Below are positions 52,842 to 61,304 of a stretch of DNA of 64,000 nt, in pieces. Positions within the stretch are counted from its first letter, which is position 1; the number at the start of each line of letters is the position of its first letter. The translations under genes were made by a program, and so were the position numbers. Below the pieces are notes generated by a model. The model made no database searches and had not been told where the DNA came from. It saw only the letters and a program-made list of their open reading frames with translations. Source of the stretch: Brytella acorum (GTDB taxonomy: Bacteria; Pseudomonadota; Alphaproteobacteria; Acetobacterales; Acetobacteraceae); assembly GCF_029309905.1 (NCBI RefSeq), contig NZ_JARBJP010000007.1:62001-126000 (forward strand). The letters are read 5' to 3'.

Positions 52842-53639
52842 ATGGGCTTCATGACCACACGCAGATCCATCCTCACCCTGGCCGCTCTGGCTGGCCTCGG
52901 CATCGGCGTCATGCAGGGCGCTTCAGCGCAGACCGTCGTGCCGCTCGCGCGGCGCAACACGGGGGTCGGCATTGCCGCAGCCCTGAGCAACCGTGATCGA
53001 CCCGAGGCGGATCGGACCCTGGATGCGACGCGTAAACCCGCCGGTCTGCTCGCATTCGCCGGTGTGAAGCGCGGCATGAACATCGCGGACATCATGCCCG
53101 GCCACGGTTATTTCACACGGATTTTCAGCAATGCGGTCGGCAAGGACGGACATGTCTGGGCGGTGAATTCACAGGAGCACGTGGCGCATCATCCCAAGGC
53201 CGCGGACCCCATCAACGAAATCGCCGCCGATCCGGCCTTCGACAATGTAACTTCAGTCGTTCAGCCGCTGAACGCCATCACCCTGCCCAAGCCGCTCGAT
53301 CTCGCCTGGACGTCGCAGAACTACCACGACGTCTATTATGGCGCGGGCCCGGACGCAGCGCTCGCATTTGACAGATCCGTCTTCACCGCTTTGCGCAAGG
53401 GCGGCGTTTTCATGGTGATCGATCATGTCGGCACTCCGGGCACGAATCCCGCCGATGCCGCCAGGCTCCATCGGATCGATCCAGCCCTCATCCGCCAGCA
53501 GCTCGAATCCGTCGGATTCCAGTTCGAGGGGGAGAGCAAGCTGCTGGCCAATCCGCAGGACAGGCATGACGTGCCCGTTTTCGATCCGTCGGTGCGTGGC
53601 CATACCGATCAGGTGGTTCTGAAGTTCCGCAAACCCTGA
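52842..53639 (+). CDS. Exported methyltransferase-like protein (COG4798 type)
   Basis: A 265-aa protein with an N-terminal twin-arginine-like signal: TTRRSILTLAALAGLGIGVMQGASA then Q. The remainder resembles predicted methyltransferases (COG4798): FAGVKRGMNIADIMPGHGYFTRIFSNAVGKDGHVWAVNS contains the SAM-site-like D-I-M-P-G-x-G-Y-F-T. A methyltransferase fold outside the cytoplasm is puzzling, as SAM is cytoplasmic; it may have another function. Starts at 52842 (ATG with AAGGA 3 bases upstream) or 52851 (12 bases). It converges on the cytochrome gene. Confidence 0.75.
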   Translation: MGFMTTRRSILTLAALAGLGIGVMQGASAQTVVPLARRNTGVGIAAALSNRDRPEADRTLDATRKPAGLLAFAGVKRGMNIADIMPGHGYFTRIFSNAVGKDGHVWAVNSQEHVAHHPKAADPINEIAADPAFDNVTSVVQPLNAITLPKPLDLAWTSQNYHDVYYGAGPDAALAFDRSVFTALRKGGVFMVIDHVGTPGTNPADAARLHRIDPALIRQQLESVGFQFEGESKLLANPQDRHDVPVFDPSVRGHTDQVVLKFRKP

Positions 53640-53699
53640 CATCCGCGCCATGGCGTCTGTTGTCCGACGGCCGTCATGAGACGGGGTCAGCGCCGTTTT

Positions 53700-54176
53700 T
53701 CAGGGCAGCTTACCGGTTTTCTCCAGAGCCGCACGCTCGGCGGCCACATCCTGGACGGATTTGGCCTTCGCGCGGGCCGCCGCGAGCTGGGAGGCCTGAA
53801 TATCCGCCGCCGGAGCCTTGATTCCCGTCGCATAGCGCAGGAGGGCCGCGATCTGCTCGTCATTCAGTTTGTTGAAAGACGGCATGTAGCCCGCATAATC
53901 ATTACCCTGCGCGTGGATTTTGCCCCGCAGGCCGAACAGCAGCACATCAATGAGATAATCCCGCCCGCCGTCGCGCTGCGCGATGAACCCAAGCCGCCCC
54001 GCCAGCGGCGGAAATTCGCCAGGCATGCCGACGCCGCCATTTTGATGACAGGCGACGCAGCGGGAGACGAACAGCGCGCCGCCATCCTCCTCAGCGCGGG
54101 CGACCTCGCCCGCGAGCAGGGATATCCCGAGCAGCCCGACCAGTCCGACATGTCGGAACATCATAGTGTTCGTCAT
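53700..54176 (-). CDS. Periplasmic cytochrome c
   Basis: A 158-aa single-haem c-type cytochrome. The signal peptide (VGLVGLLGISLLAGEVARA then EE) is followed by CVACH, the haem attachment site, at about residues 40-44, and a distal Met in YAGYMPSF. The C-terminal tail is Ala/Lys-rich and helical. It likely passes electrons to an oxidase or dehydrogenase; no partner dehydrogenase is adjacent. Divergent from the TolC-like gene. Confidence 0.85.
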   Translation of the reverse strand: MTNTMMFRHVGLVGLLGISLLAGEVARAEEDGGALFVSRCVACHQNGGVGMPGEFPPLAGRLGFIAQRDGGRDYLIDVLLFGLRGKIHAQGNDYAGYMPSFNKLNDEQIAALLRYATGIKAPAADIQASQLAAARAKAKSVQDVAAERAALEKTGKLP

Positions 54177-54329
54177 GATGTTGGGTTCCTCTTTTCCTGG
54201 ATGTCTCTTCGTACGGGTGTCACCGCACGGACCGGCCTCGAAACGCTCTCGCGCTTATAGGGATTTTCCTCAATCCGACAAAATCTGATAAGGAACCCGG
54301 CGCGTATCACGCCCTTGCGAGCGGAGAAC

Positions 54330-55607
54330 ATGATCGAGCCTATAGGGACATTCGGACCGTCCACCCGAACCAGGCGATCGCCTTCCACGCGCCGTTTCTT
54401 CATGACAAGCGTGGCTGTTGCCCTGTCCCTGATCTGCGTACGGCCCGCAGGAGCCGAAACGCTTCATGACGCGATCATCAGTGCCTGGGCGCGAGACCCC
54501 GTCGGACGCGCCGCCAATGTGGACGCGATGGCCGCGCATCGCACAGCCGACGCCTCGGAATCCTGGTTTCCCGGCGGACCGGTGATCAACGGCGAATATC
54601 TCGACGATCATTTCATCGGCAGCAATGTCGGCTACACGACCTATCAGGGCAGCATCGGCGTCCCGCTCTGGTTGCCCGGCCAGGGAACGGCGACGGTCAA
54701 AAACGCACTGGCCGATGAGGCGGCGGCCCGCGCCAACGGAAAAGTGGCCCGCCTCGCCATGGCCGTCCGGCTCCTCGATCTGACAAGCGCCGCAACCCTC
54801 CTGACGCGGGAAGCGCAGAACATGCGCCAGACCAGCGCGGTTCTCGCCCAGGCCCTGCAGGCTACCTCACGCGCCCTCGCACAGGGCGAAATCCCGGCGA
54901 CCGACAACGAGGCGCTGCTCGGCGAGAAGGAAGATCTCGACGGTCGCATCGCGGAAACGGAACAGAAAATCGAGACGACCCGCGCCGAACTGGAAACACT
55001 GACGGGGCATGATACGATCCCGGATCTGATGAACCTCGATGGCCATCTTCTCGTCGGACAGGGACTGTCGCTCGATCCGAAGAACGATCCGCGCATCGAA
55101 ATGGCGAACGCGACGGTGCAGGCCGCTCACGCCTCCTACAACGTGGCGGCCCATTCCTTCATGCCCGCACCGGAAGTGGGCATCATGGTTTTGAAGCAGG
55201 GTCAGTATGGCAGTCCGTGGGACACGCAGGTCGGTGTTCAGTTCAGCACCACGCTTCCCAGCGAGGCACGCAATACGCCGATGATGATGAAGGAGACCAA
55301 GGCGATCGGCGCAGCCGAGCGGGACGCGGAACTCACGCGCCGCAAGGTGACCGTCGAATACCGCCAGACCCGCGCGCAACTCGCCTCCGCCCTCGAAATT
55401 CTCCGCCACGCCGACAGGACGCAGAAAGCCCTGCAGGATCGTGCCGGGCAGATGGACAAGGCATGGCGCGTCGGCGAAACCTCCGCCATCGAATATCTCC
55501 GCGCCCGCCAGGCGGCTCTGGCGGCGCAGCAACGCGCCACCCAGGCCGATGTCATCTGGCACGCTGCCATGGTGCGGATGGTTCTCATGGCCGGGCGCAC
55601 ACCCTGA
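54330..55607 (+). CDS. TolC/OEP-family outer-membrane efflux protein
   Basis: A 425-aa protein with a signal peptide (MTSVAVALSLICVRPAGA then ET). The OEP pattern is present: ETLHDAIISAWARDPVGRAANV, long helices of coiled-coil type (LAQALQATSRALAQGEIPATDNEALL), and a second repeat near AEATVQAAHASYNVA-like residues, ending ARQAALAAQQRATQADV. Such proteins are the outer-membrane ducts of RND or type I systems. No inner-membrane pump or adaptor is adjacent. The ATG at 54330 has GGAG five bases upstream. The pabB frame begins within its stop. Confidence 0.83.
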   Translation: MIEPIGTFGPSTRTRRSPSTRRFFMTSVAVALSLICVRPAGAETLHDAIISAWARDPVGRAANVDAMAAHRTADASESWFPGGPVINGEYLDDHFIGSNVGYTTYQGSIGVPLWLPGQGTATVKNALADEAAARANGKVARLAMAVRLLDLTSAATLLTREAQNMRQTSAVLAQALQATSRALAQGEIPATDNEALLGEKEDLDGRIAETEQKIETTRAELETLTGHDTIPDLMNLDGHLLVGQGLSLDPKNDPRIEMANATVQAAHASYNVAAHSFMPAPEVGIMVLKQGQYGSPWDTQVGVQFSTTLPSEARNTPMMMKETKAIGAAERDAELTRRKVTVEYRQTRAQLASALEILRHADRTQKALQDRAGQMDKAWRVGETSAIEYLRARQAALAAQQRATQADVIWHAAMVRMVLMAGRTP

Positions 55608-56905
55608 AATCGCACATCCTGGGAACGCCTTGCGCTCCCGTCGAGCTTCCCTGGCGCTCGCCAGACGCCTGTCTGGCCGCCTGGCACGACGAACCCTGGC
55701 TTGCGATGCTCGATAGCGGCGGCCCTCTCTCGGGCCGGACGCGCTGGTCGGTGCTCTGTCGGCGTCCCGTCGCGACACTCGTCACCTGCGAGGAGTCGGG
55801 GTGGGACGCGTTGCGCGCTCTGCTGCCGCCCCGTCAGGCAGAGGGCGCGCTCCCTTTCCAGGGTGGCCTCGTCGGCATGGCGAGCTACGGGGCCGGATTG
55901 AAGCTGGAGAAAATCCCCAGCGCCCATGCGGATGACACACCGCACCTCGTCGCGGGCCTGTTCGCCGATGCTCTCGTTTTCGACCGGCAGGACAAGCGGC
56001 TCTACTGGTCCTCCCTGACGAACAGGCCACCGCCCGAACTGCCTTCCTGCACGCGCCGACCCGCCGCACCGCCCGTCTTGCCGTTCAGGCCGGATCTCGA
56101 CGCGACGCAGTGGATCAGGGCGGTCGATTCCGTGCGGGACTACATCGCCGCCGGAGATCTGTTCCAGGCCAATCTGACGGTCCGGTTCCACGCCAGCCGC
56201 CCCGCTGGGCTGGCCGTCGTCGATCTGTATCGCGCCCTGCGAAAATCGATGGCCGCTCCTTTTGGCGGATTACTGAAATCGCCCGGTTTCTCGCTCCTCA
56301 GCGGCTCGGTCGAGCGCTTCCTGAGCATGGATGCGCAAGGTCGGATCGAAACGCGTCCGATCAAGGGCACGGCCCCTCTTGGCCCGTCGGAAGCCGAAAA
56401 CCGCGCCATCGCCCTCGCCTTGGCCGGGGACGAGAAGGAATACGCGGAAAACCTGATGATCACCGATCTGATGCGCAACGATATCGGACGCGTGAGCCAG
56501 CTCGGATCGGTCACGGTTCCGGAACTCTGCCAGGTCGAGCGTTTCGCCCACTGGCATCATCTCGTCTCCTGCGTGCGGAGCATCATCCGCCCCGGTCTGG
56601 ACGCCATCGACCTGCTACGCGCCACATTGCCGCCCGGCTCCGTTACCGGCGCGCCCAAGCATCGCGCCATGCAGATCATCGACACCATCGAGCGCTCCGC
56701 GCGCGGCGCCTATTGCGGAAGTTTTTTCCGCATCGGCTTCGATGGCGCCCTCGACAGCAGCGTCATCATCCGTACTCTGGCGATCCTGAAAGACCGGCTC
56801 GAAATCGGCACTGGCGGCGGCATCACCTATCCCTCCGACCCAGCGCGGGAATATGAGGAAATGCGTCTGAAGGCTGCGCCCCTGCTTTCCCTTTTCGACC
56901 CATGA
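55604..56905 (+). CDS. pabB: Aminodeoxychorismate synthase component I (PabB); unusual start
   Basis: A 433-aa chorismate-binding enzyme making 4-amino-4-deoxychorismate for folate. IAAGDLFQANLTVRF, then SGSVERFLSM, RPIKGTAPLG, MITDLMRNDIGRVS, then PPGSVTGAPKHRAMQIID and GTGGGITYPSDPAREYEE match. The homologous N terminus (ELPWRSPDACLAAW) lies before any ATG, GTG or TTG in frame. The best fit is CTG at 55604, which overlaps the TGA stop of the tolC-like gene (CTGA). The first canonical start, ATG at 55706, would cut off about 34 residues of the family's N-terminal region. pabC follows with an ATGA overlap. Confidence 0.85.
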   Translation: MKSHILGTPCAPVELPWRSPDACLAAWHDEPWLAMLDSGGPLSGRTRWSVLCRRPVATLVTCEESGWDALRALLPPRQAEGALPFQGGLVGMASYGAGLKLEKIPSAHADDTPHLVAGLFADALVFDRQDKRLYWSSLTNRPPPELPSCTRRPAAPPVLPFRPDLDATQWIRAVDSVRDYIAAGDLFQANLTVRFHASRPAGLAVVDLYRALRKSMAAPFGGLLKSPGFSLLSGSVERFLSMDAQGRIETRPIKGTAPLGPSEAENRAIALALAGDEKEYAENLMITDLMRNDIGRVSQLGSVTVPELCQVERFAHWHHLVSCVRSIIRPGLDAIDLLRATLPPGSVTGAPKHRAMQIIDTIERSARGAYCGSFFRIGFDGALDSSVIIRTLAILKDRLEIGTGGGITYPSDPAREYEEMRLKAAPLLSLFDP

Positions 56906-57705
56906 GCGATCTCGTCTGGATCGACGGCACGCTCCGCCCCGCCCGGGATGCCGGGATCGACCCCGCCGATCGCGGCTTCCTGCTGGGCGACGGGCTTTTC
57001 GAAACCATGCGCGTGACCAACGGGACGATCCCGCACCGGACGCGCCATTTCCACCGCCTGTGCGACAGCGCCAGAATCCTGCGCTTCCCGACGCTGGACA
57101 TGACTGCTCTGGCGCAAGGTCTGGACACCGTCATCACGGCCAACGCCATCGTGAACGGCAGCGCACGCCTGACGCTGACGCGCGGCATCGGACCACGAGG
57201 CCTGATGCCGCCGACCAAGCCCCGCCCCACGGTGCTGATCACCACGCAGCCCTCTCCCGCCAGGCAGCCCGGCGCCGCCCGGCTGCATGTGAGCCATCAG
57301 ATTCGCGACGGCGCCTCGCCGCTGAGCCGTCTCAAGACCCTGAACTACCTGCCGGGGATTCTCGCCCGTATGGAAGCGGCGGATATCGGGGCCGATGACG
57401 GGCTGCTGTGCAACGCCGCCGGACGGATCGCGAGCGCCAGCGCCGCATCGCTGATCGTCCTGACGCCGGAGGGGCTTGTCACCCCTGCTCTCACGGAAGG
57501 CGCTATGGCCGGAATCAGCCGCGCCTGTCTGGTCGAAAGCGGTCTGGTCCGGGAAGGCCATATCGAGCCGGACTTCCCTCAGGTCAGCGCCGCATGGATC
57601 GTCAACGCCCTGACTCTGCGCCCGGTCGGTCAGATCGGCGGGCGCTCGCTCTCCCTCATCCCGGCAGGGACCGAACGTCTCCGCGCCTGCGTTCATCCAT
57701 CATGA
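56902..57705 (+). CDS. pabC: Aminodeoxychorismate lyase-type PLP enzyme (PabC)
   Basis: A 267-aa fold-type IV PLP enzyme. DRGFLLGDGLFETMRV, then the PLP Lys region SRLKTLNYLPGILARMEA, and AGRIASASAASL fit the PabC/branched-chain aminotransferase IV family. PabC releases 4-aminobenzoate from aminodeoxychorismate. The ATG overlaps the pabB stop by 4 bases. Because of the neighbour, PabC is more likely than a branched-chain or D-amino-acid transaminase, which share the fold. Confidence 0.88.
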   Translation: MSDLVWIDGTLRPARDAGIDPADRGFLLGDGLFETMRVTNGTIPHRTRHFHRLCDSARILRFPTLDMTALAQGLDTVITANAIVNGSARLTLTRGIGPRGLMPPTKPRPTVLITTQPSPARQPGAARLHVSHQIRDGASPLSRLKTLNYLPGILARMEAADIGADDGLLCNAAGRIASASAASLIVLTPEGLVTPALTEGAMAGISRACLVESGLVREGHIEPDFPQVSAAWIVNALTLRPVGQIGGRSLSLIPAGTERLRACVHPS

Positions 57706-57743
57706 AGGCATGGCCACAGGAAAGGCTTGAACCGACCCGGCAT

Positions 57744-57758
57744 GTTCTGTATTTGTTC
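57744..57758 (+). promoter_or_regulatory. LexA (SOS) box of alphaproteobacterial type
   Basis: GTTCTGTATTTGTTC fits GTTC-N7-GTTC exactly. It sits 68 bases upstream of the radical-SAM gene and overlaps a likely promoter: TTGAAC at 57727-57732 and TATTTG at 57750-57755, 17 bases apart. Confidence 0.8.
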
Positions 57759-57826
57759 TTGTTGAGCGATTCGCCGCACACCGCCGCGAGGAAGTCTTTC
57801 CGTCTCAGCACACCGGATTCAGACGC

Positions 57827-59074
57827 ATGGCCCAGCTGGACACCACCGAGAAACTGACCATCCTCGCCGACGCCGCGAAATACGATGCGTCATGCTCTTC
57901 CTCCGGCGGGAAAAAGCGCGATTCCCGTGGCGGCAAGGGCATGGGCTCGACGACGGGCGGCGGCATCTGCCACGCTTACGCGCCGGATGGCCGATGCATC
58001 AGCCTGCTGAAAATCCTGCTGACCAACAGTTGCATTTTCGACTGCCATTACTGCATCAACCGCAAATCCTCGAATGTGCGGCGCGCCCGTTTCACGGCGA
58101 AAGAAGTGGTGGATCTCACGCTCGATTTCTACAGCCGCAATTACATCGAGGGGCTGTTTCTCTCGTCGGGCATCATCCATACGCCCAACTACACGATGGA
58201 ACAGATTGTCGAAGTCGCGCGCAGCCTGCGCGAGGATCATGATTTTCGCGGCTATATCCACCTGAAAACCATTCCCGACGCGGACCCGGAACTGGTGGCC
58301 CAGGCCGGACGCCACGCCGATCGCGTCTCGATCAATGTCGAACTCCCGACCGCCAGCGGCCTGCGGAAGCTTGCGCCGGAAAAATCCGAAACCCGGATCG
58401 AGGGCGCGATGGGCACCATGCGCACGGCCATCGAGGATGGAGCGGATGCCCGCAGGCGCTACCGTTCCGCGCCGCGCTTCGCGCCGGCGGGACAATCCAC
58501 GCAGATGATCATCGGCGCGGACGCGGCGACGGACCGCGATATCGTCGCCCGCGCGGCGACGCTCTACAGCCGCTTCGCCCTGCGGCGGGTCTATTACTCC
58601 GCCTTCAGCCCCATTCCGCATGCGAGCGCCGTGCTCCCGCTCAAGCGACCGCCCCTGATGCGCGAACACCGGCTTTATCAGTCGGACTGGATGGTTCGTT
58701 TCTACAGTTATACGCCCGATGAAGTCGGCGCGGCGGTGGACCCGGAAACCGGGATGCTGCCGCTGGACATCGACCCGAAACTGGCCTGGGCGCTGCGGTT
58801 CCGGGAGCATTTCCCGGTCGATGTGAACCGCGCCCCGCGCGAGGCGCTCCTGCGCGTGCCGGGCCTTGGACCGAAAGCCGTTCGCGCCATTCTGACCGCG
58901 AGACGGTGGCGCAGGCTCCGCATGGAAGATATCGCGCGCCTGACCGTTTCGGTCAAAAAGCTGCGGTTGTTCATCATCACGGATGACTGGAAACCGGTGA
59001 TGCTGGCGGACCGCGCCGATCTGCGGACATTGGCGGCACCCAAGGCCGTCCAGTTCGAGCTTTTTGCCGCGTGA
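57827..59074 (+). CDS. DNA repair-type radical SAM protein (TIGR03916-like)
   Basis: A 415-aa radical-SAM protein. The cluster motif CIFDCHYC (C-x3-C-x2-C) is at about residues 69-76, preceded by the SCSSSGGKKRDSRGG and GICHAYAPDGRCISLLKILLTNSC family regions. Toward the C terminus is a helix-hairpin-helix (LRVPGLGPKAVRAIL), a DNA-binding feature. The family is described as putative DNA modification/repair radical-SAM. The next gene, a TIGR03915-like protein, overlaps its stop by 4 bases. An SOS box upstream supports a repair role. No UdgX gene accompanies the pair. Confidence 0.88.
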   Translation: MAQLDTTEKLTILADAAKYDASCSSSGGKKRDSRGGKGMGSTTGGGICHAYAPDGRCISLLKILLTNSCIFDCHYCINRKSSNVRRARFTAKEVVDLTLDFYSRNYIEGLFLSSGIIHTPNYTMEQIVEVARSLREDHDFRGYIHLKTIPDADPELVAQAGRHADRVSINVELPTASGLRKLAPEKSETRIEGAMGTMRTAIEDGADARRRYRSAPRFAPAGQSTQMIIGADAATDRDIVARAATLYSRFALRRVYYSAFSPIPHASAVLPLKRPPLMREHRLYQSDWMVRFYSYTPDEVGAAVDPETGMLPLDIDPKLAWALRFREHFPVDVNRAPREALLRVPGLGPKAVRAILTARRWRRLRMEDIARLTVSVKKLRLFIITDDWKPVMLADRADLRTLAAPKAVQFELFAA

Positions 59075-59928
59075 CGATGCGTACGGTCCATCTGGAAGCG
59101 GAAGACGATTTCGACGGGTGGCGGGACGCGGCCCGCGCCCTTGTCACGGAGCGTGTTCCGGCGGAGCGGGTCGTCTGGCAGGTGGGCGAGCGCCCGACCG
59201 ATCTTTTCAGCGGCGAGCGGATTGCCGCCACGCACGCAAAGCCATTCGGCGTGCCGCGCCACTTCGTTTCGCTGGCCCGCCAGGCCATCCGACACAGCAC
59301 GCCGGAGCGCTTTGCCCTGCTTTACGCACTGTTGCTGCGGGTGCTGGAAAATCCGCATCGACTCGGAGACCGCGCCGACCCCCGGATTCACCGGATCGAA
59401 CGTCTGGCCCATGCTGTGGGCCACGATATCCACAAAATGCAGGCTTTCGTGCGCTTTCGCAAAGTCAGCGACGGCGACCGTGAACGGTTTGTCGCATGGT
59501 TCGAGCCGGAACATCACATCCTGCGCGCCAATGCCCGCTTTTTCATCAAGCGCTTCACCAACATGCGCTGGTCGATCCTGACGCCACGCGGTTCGATGCA
59601 TTGGGACGGCGAAAGCCTCTCCGAAGGACCGCCCTCACAGCGCCGCGACGCGCCGCACGACGATCAGGTCGAGACGGTGTGGAAGGCCTATTATGCCGCC
59701 ATTTTCAATCCGGCGCGCCTCATGAAAAAAGCGATGATGAAGGAAATGCCGCGGAAATACTGGCAGAACATGCCTGAAACGGCGTTGATCCCGGCCCTGA
59801 TCGCCGGGGCCTACGAACGCGAACAACGCATGATCGAACAGGCGCGCCTGACACTGCCCGTTTTCTCTCCCGAACAGGCTCCCGACGAGAGAGAAAACGA
59901 GAGAGAAAACGGCAGGCGCGCTCAATAA
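59071..59928 (+). CDS. TIGR03915/DUF4130-like DNA metabolism protein
   Basis: A 285-aa protein. HDIHKMQAFVRFRKV, then FVAWFEPEHHILRANARFFIKRFTNMRWSILTPRGSMHWDG, and WKAYYAAIFNPARLMKKAMMKEMPRKYWQNMPET are typical of the DUF4130 (TIGR03915) family, which is often fused to or next to a UdgX uracil-DNA glycosylase-like domain. That domain is absent here. Coupled to the radical-SAM gene (ATGA at 59071-59074) and probably in the same SOS operon. Its stop overlaps the convergent Gly-rich gene by 7 bases. Confidence 0.85.
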   Translation: MTMRTVHLEAEDDFDGWRDAARALVTERVPAERVVWQVGERPTDLFSGERIAATHAKPFGVPRHFVSLARQAIRHSTPERFALLYALLLRVLENPHRLGDRADPRIHRIERLAHAVGHDIHKMQAFVRFRKVSDGDRERFVAWFEPEHHILRANARFFIKRFTNMRWSILTPRGSMHWDGESLSEGPPSQRRDAPHDDQVETVWKAYYAAIFNPARLMKKAMMKEMPRKYWQNMPETALIPALIAGAYEREQRMIEQARLTLPVFSPEQAPDERENERENGRRAQ

Positions 59929-60560
59929 CCGCCCGGATAGGGCATGCCGTAACCCGGCGCCGCGTAGACCGGAGGCGCGTAGCCTTCATAGCCGCCGTAA
60001 TACGGGGTTTCGTAACCTCCATACCCCCCGTAGCCGCCATAGGGAGAGGCATAGGCCGACGCCACCGAGGCGCCCACGATGGCTCCGGTCATCATGCCGA
60101 GACCAACACCCCAGCCGCCCCAGCCCCAGCCGCCGCCCCAGCCAGGCATACCCCAACCATAGCCGACCCAGCCGGGGCCGCCCCAACCCCAGCCGGGACC
60201 GCGCCAGCCACCGCCCCAGCGTGATCCCCAGACCGGACCGCGCCAGCCGCCGCCCCACCCGCCGCCACGCCAGCCACCGCCCCAGCCGGGACCACGCCAG
60301 CCGGGACCACGCCCGCCGCCCCAGCCATGATCGCCGCCTCTCCAGTCGCCGCGCCCGCCACCGCCATGGAATTCGCCGCCATGGAACCCGCCACCACCGG
60401 GACCACCTCCCCGAAAACCGCCGCCACCGCCGCCATGGAAACCCCCACCGCCGCCGCCGTGGAAACCACCCCCGCCGCCATGCTGCGCCAGGGCCGCGGG
60501 GCCAGTTGAAACCACGAGCGTTGCCGCCATCAGGAAACCAAGCATCTTGCGCGGCTTCAT
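59922..60560 (-). CDS. Secreted Gly-rich protein
   Basis: A 212-aa low-complexity protein with a signal peptide (MLGFLMAATLVVSTGPAALA then Q). The mature part starts with HGGGGGFHGGGG-type repeats, then WRGPGWGGG-type Trp/Arg/Gly repeats, then a hydrophobic VGLGMMTGAIVGASVASAYA stretch with a Tyr/Gly-rich tail. A start at 60560 has AAGGA nine bases upstream. It may be an envelope structural protein or a glycine-zipper-like protein; nothing firmer can be said. Confidence 0.7.
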   Translation of the reverse strand: MKPRKMLGFLMAATLVVSTGPAALAQHGGGGGFHGGGGGGFHGGGGGGFRGGGPGGGGFHGGEFHGGGGRGDWRGGDHGWGGGRGPGWRGPGWGGGWRGGGWGGGWRGPVWGSRWGGGWRGPGWGWGGPGWVGYGWGMPGWGGGWGWGGWGVGLGMMTGAIVGASVASAYASPYGGYGGYGGYETPYYGGYEGYAPPVYAAPGYGMPYPGGY

Positions 60561-60758
60561 GTCTTTCATCCTTTCACGCCATGCTTCATGACCCGGTCTC
60601 ACCAATCGGGTCGGGAAACACGTTCGGGGCATTGCTGCCTCATCCACATAAGTACATCGTCACGGAAATACCGCTAAAAAAGGGCCTTTTCAGCACGGGA
60701 TTGAGTCGAAATGTCACACCGGCGCTCGATCTGGCGCGCCTGTTGTCGCGCTTTACGG

Positions 60759-61295
60759 TCATCGACGGCTCTTCCGTGCCACGACCTGACCGCCCAGCCG
60801 CGAGAGAACGTCACGCAAAGGCCCGTCAGCCATATCCGCGATCTCGACGGGACGTGGCTCGGGCCTGATGACAGGGAGCGCCGCCACAGCCATGGTGGCG
60901 TCCTGCACCGGCCTGATGCGTTCCACGAGCCCGGCCCCTCCGGGCCGATCGAAAGACCGTGGCAGCGTTCCGAAATAACCGTTGATTCTCTCGATCAACT
61001 GCGGCGCGAGATGCTGGATCTCCATGGCGACCGGCCCGGCGCACGCCACGGTCAGCGTGCCGGCCGCGATCCGGCGCGGCGTTGTCTGCGCCGCGAGAGC
61101 CGGTCCCACGATGGCTTCCCATTCGAGCATCAGGCGCACCGCCGGCGTGTTCTGGCGGGAGAATGCCGGACGCGTGATGGCTGGCAGGATCGACCCGATC
61201 GGCCGCGCGACGAAACTCCGCCGTGTGGCCTTTTCCGCCGCATCGGGTGTGGCGATGGATTTCGGGGCCTTGCTCCGCTTCGTTTCCTTCGTCAT
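60759..61295 (-). CDS. dciA: DUF721 protein, DciA-like helicase loader
   Basis: A 178-aa protein. The domain (about residues 45-140: LMLEWEAIVGPALAAQTTPRRIAAGTLTVACAGPVAMEIQHLAPQLIERIN) is DUF721/DciA, which loads the DnaB replicative helicase in many bacteria lacking DnaC. The N-terminal part is basic and probably disordered. The start at 61295 is just 9 bases from the divergent mutY start. Confidence 0.85.
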   Translation of the reverse strand: MTKETKRSKAPKSIATPDAAEKATRRSFVARPIGSILPAITRPAFSRQNTPAVRLMLEWEAIVGPALAAQTTPRRIAAGTLTVACAGPVAMEIQHLAPQLIERINGYFGTLPRSFDRPGGAGLVERIRPVQDATMAVAALPVIRPEPRPVEIADMADGPLRDVLSRLGGQVVARKSRR

Positions 61296-61304
61296 ATCCC
61301 GGGC

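Noticed and set aside
60100-60480. Repeated GGC/CCG-rich tracts as DNA repeat element
   Set aside because: They are codons of a Gly-rich secreted protein, not an independent element.
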